NCBI RefSeq assembly: GCF_051020985.1
Contig: NC_135008.1
Coordinates: 7,812,001-7,876,000 of the forward strand
DNA length: 64,000 bases
Origin: Nomia melanderi
Lineage: Eukaryota; Arthropoda; Insecta; Hymenoptera; Halictidae
Reading direction: 5' to 3'
Made by a program: the position numbers and the translations under genes
Notes under the pieces: model-generated
What the model was told of the DNA's origin: nothing
The model's database searches: none
The model's input: only the letters and a program-made list of their open reading frames with translations
In this document: piece by piece, positions 49,801-61,428 of the stretch
Position numbering within the stretch: the first letter of the stretch is position 1
How the letters are laid out: each line of letters begins with the position of its first letter

Positions 49801-52800
49801 CCTTCGACGTTGTACAAAGGGGAACAGAAACTTCCAACTCGACGATCTATCCCCAAAGAGTTCAGCGCCGTTGCGTTCGCAAGGGGCCGGGGATGCGCGC
49901 GCCATCCGCTAAAGAAGATCAGAAGTAGGAAGGAAACGCGAAGGAACGGTAGATGAAAAAGCGGGGGCGATAAACAAACCGGCGAGGATCGCGGCACTTT
50001 AATCTTTCTTTCGAGGCATCGGCCGCCTTTTGCGGCGTTCAATGAAAAGAGGATACCGGGTGGGGGTGCTCCTCTTTCCGCCGTCTTGCCCCTGCAGCTC
50101 TTCGCCCAACCCTCGACTCATTATGGCAACATGCGGTAAGTATCCTGGTGTTTAAGTCTCTACGGTGCCCCTCGTGCTAGAGGTGCCCGGGAGTAAAGAG
50201 GGGGAGGGAGACGGCGAGTTGGCATTAGTTATATAGTACGTATATTCATGTAGCACCGCACTATAAAAAGTGGTAGTCCAGAGGCTGGAACGTGAAACAC
50301 CGCGGCGTTCGAAGGCTGGAGGGACGAGGACAGGATACAAGAACATCCCTTATTCCGTGGCGGCTCGTTGTACGGCTCGGCGCATCCGAATGGTCTCACT
50401 CCCCTGATCCCGGGGATTCCAGGTGGTTTCTGACCCCTCCTCCCCCCCTGCCCGTCCGCCCTCTCGAAAATTAGGTAGCCTGGATCCGATGCACACAGCT
50501 GCGATCCGCAACAGCCTCGCCGACCCGAGGAGATGCTGCCGCTGTTGCTGCTTCGTGGATATCTGGCACGCTTTTTACACGCCCTGTCCCCGTTGTTTCG
50601 CGTCTCTATCGCGGCGATGCCAAAAACACGCCGGGGAACAGGAGTTCGTATCGCACCGGGCGAAGTTACGGGGAACGTTGTTAAGGAGGATGGAGTTCTC
50701 GGAGGATGCGTTGGTTGCGAGAGAGCGCGGCTGTTTGTACGCGAGCCCATGTGAATGGAAGGTATTTTTTTAAAATAGTAGAGACGAGAGAGGCTGGGAA
50801 GATGCTGTTTATTCGTTGAAGCGATTTGAACTTGCATGGAAAAATTGATGATGGAGTAAACGCGCTCGAAACTAGATTTCTTGATTATTCATATATTTTC
50901 TTGTAACTTAAGTTCCTATCGTTGTAATATTTTTAAGAACGAGTATGTCACATGTTCGTATAATAATTAACGTATTATTAAATCACACTTACCACAGTAT
51001 ATTTAGAATACTTACCAAGTATCCCTTATCCCAATAATAACACCAGGAAGATGAACCTTAGGAACGAAACAAAATTATTTAAACAAAGGACACCTCTTCA
51101 CTTACGCAACCGTGATGGCCTAAGAAGCTCACCGAAGATCCTCCACCCTAGACTCGGTACTCCAAAGGAAGAGGCCCAGACCGGAATCTTCATCCCCGAC
51201 AAATTTCAGCCATTGTCGCGTCCGGGATATCGAGCCAGGTAACGTACTGTTTCTTGGTCGCCAGGTAGTCGGTGTCGGCGCACTCGGGCCGCATTAACCG
51301 AGAGATAATCCGTGAGCGGTGACGGTGGTGGGATTCTAGCCACCCCTCTCCGCGCGTGAAGCGACACGGCCAACCCCTCGGTAAGAGGCAACGATACCGC
51401 GGCTGAAAAGCCGCTACGAATAACGTGCTTACGCGTGATCATCCGACCGCGATCCTCAATGCCCATGACAGATCAAGCTGCGCGGCTCTGAATCGAACTT
51501 AAGCCATCGCTAAAGAGCGAGAAGAGCCCGCGCGCTAAGTCCCTGCGGATGGACGGGCCCGGCCGACGGCAGCCTCTCTTTTTCCACGGGGCCGACAATA
51601 CGGTGTAGATTACTTTTCAGAATGGGCGGCGTGACGTAAACGCGGCCGTTTCCACCGTCGAACAATCGGCGTGTTTACCGACACAATTTCCACGGATTAA
51701 AATCGTGAGAGCAAGGAGGCCTGCGGAGGGTTAAGATCATCCCAGTCGCGTCCGTTTCCGCGTGGACGCGGCCGTGCCCCGTCCGGCGGAAGCGAAACCG
51801 CTCGAGCCACGCGGGAGACGCCATTGTTACGCCGATCGCGCCACTCGTCGATACTCTTTAGTGTTCCGAACTGATCGAGATCCGTTGATCGATTTTTGTA
51901 GTTAACTGTGAACTATGCGTTTGAATATCGTCAAGTGCTTTATGTGAGGTAGACCAAGACGAATCGGAACACGAGGCGAATCGGACAGAAATAAGAATAT
52001 TGTCCATTTTTGTTACGTTGTAGAAATGAGCACACTGACCGTCTATATTACTTCATACACGTTCTATATACTTAATTCAATATATCTTCAATTGTTTCAA
52101 ACTGTTGTTTGCCACCAGCGCATGTTAGAATTTAAGTGAACGTAACGAATTCGTGTCTAGTCCAAAATACCTATTCTTATTATGCTTGTAAATTAGGGAA
52201 ACGATACAGCAGAGTAAATTTTGCTCCGGACTACATGACTAATCGTCTACAAAAAGTCCCCCATCAAATTTGCAGCGAGAAAGGAACATATAACGACACT
52301 GGAATCGAAACTTAATCCCCTATCCCGGAATCATTTCAGAAGGTTCGATCTTTTCTATCAGAACGCGAGCGTTCACAGCGGAGGTGGTCTCCGAGGGAGC
52401 AACGGCAGGTTGCTCGAAATTCCGAAAAGTCGGTGAAGGGTCCGGGTTTGGCCGCGATCGAGTCAAAAGGCGTATTCGATCCGTCGTCGACGGGGTAACG
52501 CCGGACAGCGAAGAGCATTCGATATCGGGCCCTGATGAAGGTTTCTCGAATGTCGGTGTCAGGCCTGGAGAAAGCGAGGGAGACAGAATAAAATAGAAAG
52601 GGAGATCGGGCGGGGAGGCCGCATTCCTAGACGGCTTACCGGTCGGTTATCGTGGCGGCCATCGCTCGTCTACTCGTATCCAAAGGTGGCGGATTTGTTT
52701 CTTCTCCTTATCCGACCCTTAAGCACAGGCTTTCGCGCGAGGGTGGCGGCCCGGTGGCACAAAGGCACCCTAGGGACGCAACAACGGTATCATCTTCGAA

Positions 52801-55078
52801 GGAACGGAAAGCTACCGAATTTTCGAATCGTTCGAACGCGTCGTCATGGATTTTTTCCGGACGCGTGCGTCCGTCTGACAGATATGAAACTGTCTCACGC
52901 GCCATTGTTTGAAGCTTCGCCCCTGTTCGATGCTTTTACCGCTGCTGGAATCATCTTTGATCCGCACTCACGGACGCCGATCGGGGGATACCTTATGTTC
53001 ACGTCGTCAGAAATATTTAATAGTTCATGATACATCGGCAACGACGTCACGTCGGGACCTTTTGATCGAACCCTGCGACGGTGTCGTAACTCTTACGTTG
53101 TCATCACTTCGGTGATTTTATTATGTTCGTTCTCTCGGAAAATCTTGAAGTAGCCGTTTCTTATCATTTGTCCGAAGCTTTAGGCGTAACTCAGACGTAT
53201 CGCGAAATGTAGAATTGTGGTATGATACTATGAATATTATATTTTTCTTCAAAGAAATGTATTTGATATTAATCTATTAAATGTATGAAAGACTATTTTG
53301 TAGACATTATTTAACGAAGCATTAGTTTTAATAGAATATGTATTTAGTGATTTAACACGTAATTTGTTTTGAAATCTGTGCAATATTTTTATTCCAGAAA
53401 TAAAAGAGACACTTATATTTTACCTTTGGTACTCATCTGAATTGTTTACTTCTTAGAATATCTTACATTATAATAGATTAGAGAGTTTATCAGATGTGAA
53501 GACACTTCACAATAATCGACCACTTCGTTTTCTCAGTTATTAAACCACCCCTTTGTGCGCACAAATTGATTAACCATCGATCGATCCTCCGCGCAGGCAC
53601 TCAAGTTAGGCAAACGTACAAGAGAAGAAAAGTCAATTCGCAGTTATTTATGAAGTAGCGATTACAACGAATAATAGCAAAGAATCACTGTCAGTGCTCC
53701 CCTAACGTCGATATCTCCCCCACTGCCATTATAGGGAACCATCCATGCATGAAGTATTATCATACAAATATAATCTCTGTACTCCCTCCTGTGAAATAAT
53801 ATTTGCCCTGATCGTCGTACGACCAATTATCTTAACTTGTGCGATCTGTCAACTTCTCTACACACGTGTCCACATTTGCACTCGCGTACGGCTCACGTAT
53901 GCGCCACTTGCTTCTCTTCTTTCCGCATTACCGATGGAACAAGAATTACGATTATTAACCGTCCGATACTGTACTCAGAATCGTTAATAGAAACATAATT
54001 GAAGAGTTAAATTAGGATATCAAAAAACGTTGACTTTATTCTGCTCTTGATAAAAATATAATTTCATAAATGTATAATATACATCTCAATAACAATTATA
54101 TTACAATTGCAAGAATCATCAGATATACGAAACATCCAAAGTTCCCAAAAAATCTGGTCGAGTATCATAAACGAGTTAACTATTGCTATAAAACAATATT
54201 TTCAATTTCAATCTACATTATCGCTTGGTGTCATCGCAATAAATCGTATCGCAACGAAAAAAGTAAACTATTTTTCGATACATCTCGCGAAAGATCTCGT
54301 AGCTTCGGTTCAGTTTAAATTCTGGTTTAAACGAATCGATCCTCGCGTAATTATTAAAAACTTATCACCATGAGAAATGGTTGTCCGATTGAGAGAACCC
54401 CAGTGAAACCTCGATAATACGGAAGGTGCCATAAAACGCAACACGAAAAGAGAGAAGAATCGTTCAGGCACGGGTATATAAGCAACGATAACATAGTGGA
54501 CCCATTCCGCGGGTTTCTGCCCTTCGGGAAACAGTTGGCCCCTGATTGGTCATCTGTGTGTGATTGACCACGTTATACAGTACGGTGATCCAAGCAGTGA
54601 TTCGCGTCCTCCGTTTCTCTGTCCACGGTTTCGCGGGCAAACGGCCCGTGAAAATCTTCTAAATCAATTTCTGCGGCGGCATTTATCGAGTCGCGTCCCT
54701 CAATCTCGCCGGATTTAGGATGAAAACGAATGTCCTTCGACGGTAGGATCGATAGGCTTCCTACGCGGATATCGAGCTCCTGCATTTGTCTCGATAGGGG
54801 GAAACGTCGACCTAAACTCGATTCGACCTAAACCCCTCGGCTTAACATCGTTCCTGTAATTTTCTTGATTGCCCCGCGTTATCGCGGCCCCGCTGCCACC
54901 CGCGAATATTTTACAAATGAAAACTCGATAGCCCCAGTGTTTCATTGGCGGAACGCGGAGGGTTCCTTCGTCGTCTTGGTAATCGTGGAACGGTGATCTT
55001 CCGGTGGCCACGTGCACTGGGCACACTTAAGTAACGACTGGCATGTATAAAGAGAAAAACGAAACAACGATAACTTCA
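43800..55078. other. long stretch without recognisable genes
   Basis: AT-rich DNA interrupted by CpG-rich islands at about 47560-47960, 50050-50760, 51240-51850, 52330-53000 and 54500-55000. Holds the 45-bp direct repeat at 47306 and 47429. A minus-strand TTAACACGTTCCGTG end at about 45182-45196 looks like a single MITE end with no partner found. Open frames up to about 200 codons occur in the GC-rich islands but show no domain, no low-complexity coding signature and no convincing splice context. Confidence 0.55.
47306..47473 (+). repeat. 45-bp direct repeat, two copies 123 bp apart
   Basis: Copies at 47306-47350 and 47429-47473 agree at 39 of 45 positions (AAAGGGTTAA.GATTGT... ATCAAACGAGCATTCAG). 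Each begins AAAGGGTTAA, the reverse complement of a common TTAA-transposon end, so they may be two nested or tandem element ends. A shorter partial match (CGAACGAGCATTC) is at about 47518. Confidence 0.7.
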
Positions 55079-55699
55079 TTAACACGTTGACGTAAATGAC
55101 GTCTATAGACGTCCATTGCGTGTGCTTGTAGATGCAAACGACGTCTGTAGCAGTTCTATATTTTTAGTATTATAAGAAATTTTAAAAATGTATATCACTG
55201 TTGAATTTATTACCCTCTAAATCCTTTAGTCTACTTTTAATAATTCTTGAAGTAAAATAGTTACTCCGGAAAACTCCTCCAACAAAAATAATTCGTAGCC
55301 ATTATAAAGTGTTGCGTTCATGTAGAAATTTTTGTTCTTGTATCTTTCAATTTTGCGTTACATTAAAAAAGAATGGAAATGAAAATCATGTGTGAAATAA
55401 AGTTCTTGTTTATAAAAATATACCTCTTTTATTTTTTCCTAAATTATTTTCAAAAAATATCGTTAGATGCTAAAACGTCTATAGCCGTCTTTTGAGTATC
55501 AGAGAAATCGAAGCTGTGAAAAACAAATGACGGCTATAGACGTCTACCCTTTTTTAGGAAAATTTATTAAAATATACAATAATTTTCATCTGTAAGTATG
55601 AAATCTTGATCGAACTCCTCAAAAACCAACTAATTGACAAAAAAAGAAGTGTGTTTTTGGAAGCACTTACCGATTTCAGAACGAGCGTCAACGTGTTAG
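55079..55699. mobile_element. 621-bp MITE with palindromic subterminal repeats
   Basis: Left terminus TTAACACGTTGACG and the right terminus in reverse complement CTAACACGTTGACG are inverted repeats; the right TTAA has become TTAG. Near the left end is a perfect 16-bp palindrome GACGTCTATAGACGTC (55098-55113). Inside is a 15-bp perfect inverted repeat ACGTCTATAGCCGTC (55475-55489) with its complement at 55529-55543 around a 39-nt loop. No open frame. Confidence 0.75.
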
Positions 55700-56958
55700 T
55701 CGTATTTCGATGTGTGCAGTAACTAGATCCTAGAAGCTTGCAACAAATCGAATATCAGTAAATAGATGAAATTAAGTAACTCATCGATTGAAAGTTTCAT
55801 TACAATAGCCACGCTCTGGTCCACTAAACAATCCCCAAACCTTCTCAACACAGTCGAAATCTTTAAAAACAAAATGTTCAAACATTCACCAAACTGAATG
55901 TCCGAAACGGTCTCATTGTTCCCTAGACACGCGGTGCGAATCAGGCACAGATAGCCGGCAGCTTCCCTTGTCCCGTTCCAGCTTCTGCCAAGGATACGTC
56001 CCAGCGAGATTTAATTAAGAATTCTTCAAACTGGACGTCGAGCGGCCTTTCGCGCTGCCGCCCGGGCTGATATATCTGAAATCAAAGTCGTTACCAAACA
56101 AATAAAGGAGATCCGATGATGACGATGATGCAGAAGAAGAACCAGAAGAAGAAGAAGAAGAAGAAGAAGAAATGGAGGCATGAGAAGAAACGGACAGTGG
56201 AAAGGGGTAAAGAGGACGGGAGCGGGAGGGAATCAGAAACGAAGGTTCACATTTCGGACCGGTAGCACGGAACAAGCAGATCGGCTCACTCGGCACCGGG
56301 CAAAGCATTCCTTACGTCAGGACTTCACCGAACGCTGATCCTCCCGTAAGGAGAGAGAATCAAGAAAGGTCAGCGGGATACTTCGGCGAGGGGCTACTGG
56401 TTTCTCCACCGCGTAGACCTCCTATCCACGTCGTCCGTTCCTTCGTCAAACTCGGAGCGTGCCCCAGCCCGGGCACGGCGTCTCACAGCGTGAGCCTCGC
56501 GTTTTCTGCCTCCATCCACGAACGTCCGTACGAATTTCAGCGGCGTTTCGTCGGCCTCTGGACGAATCGTTCCGTATGTAAATTGAACGACGGCCACAGT
56601 GTAGAGGGGACACGAGAGGGGAGGGGGGGCCAGAAGAGACAGAAGGCGAACCCATATTACCGTAGAGGCGTAAGACGATGGCCGAGGCCGCTTTGAAATT
56701 TAAATCATCGTGGACGGAGGATCGTGCGAACGGGAACGATCCCGCTGGTCCGTTTCCTCTGTCGTCTTGCCTCATTAGGTCATGGATTTTTCATTTCAGA
56801 GGATCCACGGCTTTGATACCGATTTGTCATGCGCGCTGGGTGTTGCTCTGGGATAGCGGATTTCGGTGATCGAGGATTCTTCCTGTGGATTGATTTTATT
56901 GTTGAAGTTAATTTGCATGGATGTATCGATGTATCTTTAGATACTATATCATTACTAG
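55700..56958. other. non-coding interval with GAA microsatellite
   Basis: Between two MITEs. It contains a GAT/GAA trinucleotide tract (about 56114-56171) and a CpG-rich patch at 56390-56760. No gene recognised. Confidence 0.6.
56144..56171 (+). repeat. (GAA)n trinucleotide tract
   Basis: Nine or so GAA units preceded by GAT/GAA mixtures; the overlapping serine-rich minus-strand frame is an artefact of this tract. Confidence 0.95.
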
Positions 56959-57203
56959 TTAACACGTTCGCTGCTAGCGTCACATATTCGTGGCGGCCGT
57001 AATCATATATTTTACGCGATGGAAATGAAATGAAACCTATGGATACTGTTATTAGAAATTATAAACTGCGACATTATATATAGGAACTCAATGACTCGTT
57101 TCAGTTTCATTCTTCTAATATTTTGTTTAGATTTATTGGATCGAATGAATTTTTACAATTGAGGAGGTCCTCGCCAAAATAAACGCTGGCAGCGAACAGT
57201 TAA
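56959..57203. mobile_element. 245-bp MITE flanked by TTAA on both sides
   Basis: Left TTAACACGTTCGCTGCTAGC and right terminus in reverse complement TTAACTGTTCGCTGCCAGC are inverted repeats with one 1-base gap and small mismatches. Intact TTAA at 56959-56962 and 57200-57203. Shares the TTAACACGTT start with the element at 55079. Non-coding interior. Confidence 0.8.
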
Positions 57204-59262
57204 TTGAAATTAACGTGGTAAAATCATACGGTTTACTTGAAGAAACGGTTACTACGAGTTACGTTAAAAAATGACGAACGAAGTCTAGTAAGTTTTTAAC
57301 ACCAGCGAAGGTCGACTATAATTAAGCGATACGCTCCTACAGATAAACTTCGTCTTCGATCTTTCTTCCCAAAGAACAAAATAACACAAACAGTCCACCC
57401 AATCGGCTACCTCATTAACCTCGCTAAATAATCTATCTCCGCGCAACAAATATAAAAACGCGAAACCAGTTATCTATCTAATCATCGAGCAACCACATTA
57501 CCAAGACCGAAGGTCCACGAATCTCGCCGTTTCCGTCGTGGAACCGTTCGGATGGCCATTCTGAAGCGGAGTGAACCCGGTATAAAAAGGCGGAGGCACG
57601 TAGAACTCGAAAAGGAGCAGCTTCTCTCGTGATCGTACAGCCGCGTCCGCAGGATATGACAACAAGATCGGTCAGACCGGTGACAGGGGTGCGTTCTGTT
57701 GCGCCGGTGTGCGTGTAACGTGCGCGACCGGCTAACGGCCGGCCCGGGGGGAGTGGAAGTAGCGCTCGAAGACGGTGCAAAAGACGCGGGGACGGTCGAA
57801 CCGTCGCGTGAAAGACAGAGAGAACGGACGGATGGACAGACGGACCACCCCGTATGCCAGCGATCATGTCCCGATCACGTAAACTAGCCGCCCCCTCATC
57901 CATCATGCCTTCGTCGTACATTGTCATGTGTGACCAGACCGATCCCCTTTTTCTTCCTGTTTCTTTGTCCGGCATGCCGTCCTCCTTGTTCTTCGTGTAC
58001 CCCCCTCTCCGTCCCCGCTCCCCTAGCTCTTATTACTCCGCGTCTTTTCCAAGCGAGACGGGGTTCACCGCAAATTGGCAGTGAAAAATAAACAAGAGAT
58101 CTGGACGACGTAAACGTACCAATCAGGGGTGGTCGAGCTCTCAAGTCACATAATTAGAGTCAGTATCGTCTGTTATTTTTCGTACTGCGGTTTTTCTTGT
58201 TCCCCTTCGTCTTCTTCGTCTCTTTGCCTTCGCGAGCCTTAGGACTTACCACGCGTGATCGAGGACTTCGAAGTTTTCCGTTGAGAACGTTAAGGGTGGC
58301 AGGGTGGAATTTTGTTATTAGCGGTGTCCGGTGGATGGATTTTTAAATTGGTTTGCACATGGAATCGGGAAGTTTTGTGTAATTCGACGGGTCTTCGTTT
58401 GAATGAGAACGGAAGCTTTCTGGTTTCGCTTTTACTGCGAAGTCACTTTGTTGTATTTATTCTCTTTGTTTCGTTTCTTTAATTAACGTACCGAAGTGTT
58501 CCGAAAGAAAATTTTGTTTCTTTATTTTAACTGTTTTCTTCGTTGGAGTTTGCATTGTTTGAGTTCGAACAACCAGAAGGTGCAGCTTCGCTGCGGTGAG
58601 GCAAGATGGTCGGGGGGGTACGGCCTCTAACGATTTAATGACACATTTCGTCCGAGAAGAATAATTCGCAGCAGTAATTTGTGATTGTGCCATACCAGAG
58701 GCGATCCGGCCGGCTCATCCCCTGGAATGGACAGTACATTCCTAATTGCTGATTGATCGTGTCTGAATAACGCAATTAATCGGACGAGAATATTCCACTG
58801 TTAATTACACAGGAGGACCGAAAGGAAATTGGAAAGGAATTGTAGAATCGTGGACATGATACATGGATGAGTGTTCCATGTAAACATAGATTTTAGTTGG
58901 ACAATTTAGAAAAGCGTGTCATTCTTTATAAAACGAAAAATGTAGACAAAACTGCGACTATAATACTATATACTATAATGGTATTTATCTGTTTCATATA
59001 TTTATATGTCCTTCATTAACTTCATTTTCCACCTCTTTATTCATGGAAACTAATTTTAAAAAACTGAACTCCAGTAAAAATCCTTTTTCACTAAATTGAA
59101 AACAATTCGACATCATCGCACAGGACAAACGTTTGAGGATAATTAACCGTTTGCGGTCGAAACCATAATGAAGACTTCCAGCTTTGATATCTAAATACGA
59201 AAGCTGCAAATGAATAATTTAATCATTCAAATAACGAGAGACTGACCTCCTTTTTCTAGTAT
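57204..59262. other. non-coding interval with a TATA-like motif
   Basis: Contains a CpG-rich island at 57480-58140 with TATAAAAAGG at 57581-57590 in a GC-rich context. The minus-strand open frame 57478-57975 across this island shows no known domain. A transcript could start here, but nothing else supports it. Confidence 0.5.
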
Positions 59263-59487
59263 TTAACACTAAAACTAAACAGTCACATTAACTTTTCGAA
59301 ATTCCTCTATAGAAACTCCAAGAGCGCATCTACTCAGACTTTAAGTAATTTATAATTCAGCTTGGGTATTGCTAAAACAATCCTTTTAATCGTTTCTCAG
59401 ATAAACATCTGTTATCTTTTTAATCATTGCAAACAGAATGAATTCAGGAATAGATCACTTTGACCCGTCTGATGGTTTTAGTGTTAA
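59263..59487 (+). mobile_element. 225-bp TTAA MITE, copy A
   Basis: Begins TTAACACTAAAACTA and ends GGTTTTAGTGTTAA, giving inverted termini of about 13 bp with TTAA at each end, the piggyBac target site. It aligns almost end to end with the reverse complement of 61205-61428: shared blocks include GAAACTCCAAGA, a centre with TTGCTAAAACAA versus TTGCTAAACTAA, and CAGGAAT..GTCA.TTTGACCC near the right end. Non-coding, non-autonomous. Confidence 0.85.
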
Positions 59488-61204
59488 GACTTCGACAACT
59501 CAGCTCCCGTACGAAAAAGGTTTTCAAAAGTTTAAAAAATTCCCATCCACAAAGGGTTAAATGTCGAAACAACTTCTAAAATCATTCGCAATGAACTATC
59601 GAGTTCCAGGTCTAGCCTGCGATATCTGGTTCAAAAATAACGTGTCCGTAGCGAGAGGCTTTAAATCAGTCACACGACGAAGGACAGGCGGAATAGAGAA
59701 ATATCGAGGTTCGAGTACCGATTCAGCGGTCGAAGGCACAAAGGGTGAGAAACGAAGGGCAGAGAACGAATAAAGGAGTTTCTGGCTGCGGCACGTGCGA
59801 GGTCCGCCAACCGTAAAAGAGGCGGCTTATATTATTATAACGTGGGCAGGTGGGCGAGGCACTCTATTGGCAGCGCTAACGAGGGATCGGTAATTATTAC
59901 CCACGACTTAACTCCTAGATGCTCGTGCAAAGACCTTTATTGTAATCGCTCACCCTTCGTCCTTTCTTCTACCGGGGGAATCTAGTTTGCGGGAATCCTA
60001 TAACGCGCCCACGGCTACCGAATTAATGCGTATTATGATGGAATGCTGACGTATCCTTGCATTCATCCGAGCCGCTCCCGAAATTCTGCGTTGAAACGGA
60101 AATGGGCGTTAACACAGAAACCTCTCGGCGACCGCTCTGATTAATTCCGTTAAATTGACAGTAAGAATTACCGAGGATGGAGTAGACGGTATCTTTCGGT
60201 ATTAATGCACGTAAAGTAATTAGCAATTCGTATGCCTGGAATATTAATATTTGAGAGATCAGTGGAAAAGTCTTTATTCGTATTTTAACATTGAATGAAT
60301 GAACAGCTTGTGCTTGTTGTATGAAAAGAATCGTATTCGTAGATTGAACACGATTGATTTTTAATGTTACTTTTTGAATTTTACCATTTGAGTGATATTA
60401 ATGTTTTGATCGGTACTTCTTCGACAATTTATTAACGATTTGTATAACTCCGGTGAACGTAAATACACGTCGGTTAATTACGAGCTTCTCCGTTAATTTT
60501 CGCTAAACCTATGGAATTCGGTTTATTAATTAATATATGTATATAATTTGTTAACCCCGTGCCCTATAATACCCAATTAAATTTGTAAATTTCAAATTGA
60601 ATGGAATGGATATGAATATTATTTATATTTTTAACAATTAGAGTTTAGTATAATCTACTGCAACACAAAATCCATAACAACTCGGAAACAAATTCAAATA
60701 CGGCATACAACGATCTGTTATTCCTTCGATACATCCAGTGAATCCTTAAACTTTTCCCCATCCGTCAATTCTATTTGACAAGTACTTACTCATAATTGAT
60801 TGATTTTATTAAGCGCCTGCCGAGGAATTTTTCAAACTAAATTCCACGGTTAATCGGTTAATGAGATCTCCCGTTTGCCGATGCGAATGAAAGATACTAG
60901 CTTTATTACATATAAATTACAAAAATAATTCTCGCAGTTTTAATACACATATGTTAGAATACTTGTATATCATTAAAATAGCCCGTTTTACAGGAAAGTT
61001 TCAGCAAAAATTGCCCGATGCGAATGCGTTGACGCTAAATTTACGGAACCCTGACGTCAATTTGAAGGGTACAGAATTTTCTAACCATCATTTAGCAACA
61101 ATTTAAGTCGATTTTGATTTGTGTAATTATGCGAACGCAAACGAACACATAGTTTCCTAGAACCAATAAAATAAAGTGTAGCATGAACGCCCGTAAAGCT
61201 AGTG
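59488..61204. other. non-coding interval between two copies of one MITE
   Basis: A CpG-richer first half (59550-60200) and an AT-rich second half. No gene or RNA recognised. Confidence 0.6.
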
Positions 61205-61428
61205 TTAACAATAAAATTACTAAATGGGTCAAAATGACCCATTCCTGATTCCATCTTTTTCCAATTATTAAAAAGCTAAGAGATGTTCCTCTGAGGAAGT
61301 ATTAAATAAATTAGTTTAGCAACACGCAAACTGAATTGAGAATCAATTAAAAAGTTTCGATAGATCTTGGAGTTTCCGTAGATAAATTCCAAAACGTCAA
61401 TTTAACTGATCGGGAGTTTTAATATTAA
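61205..61428 (-). mobile_element. 224-bp TTAA MITE, copy B (opposite orientation to copy A)
   Basis: On the minus strand it starts TTAATATTAAAACTCCC and ends TTTTATTGTTAA. It is collinear with copy A over its whole length with only small gaps. It carries an 8-bp palindromic stem ATGGGTCA/TGACCCAT near 61229. Two intact-length copies 1.7 kb apart establish the element's boundaries. Confidence 0.85.

Noticed and set aside
57478..57975. 165-codon minus-strand frame
   Set aside because: No recognisable domain or supporting splice sites; lies in a CpG-rich island.
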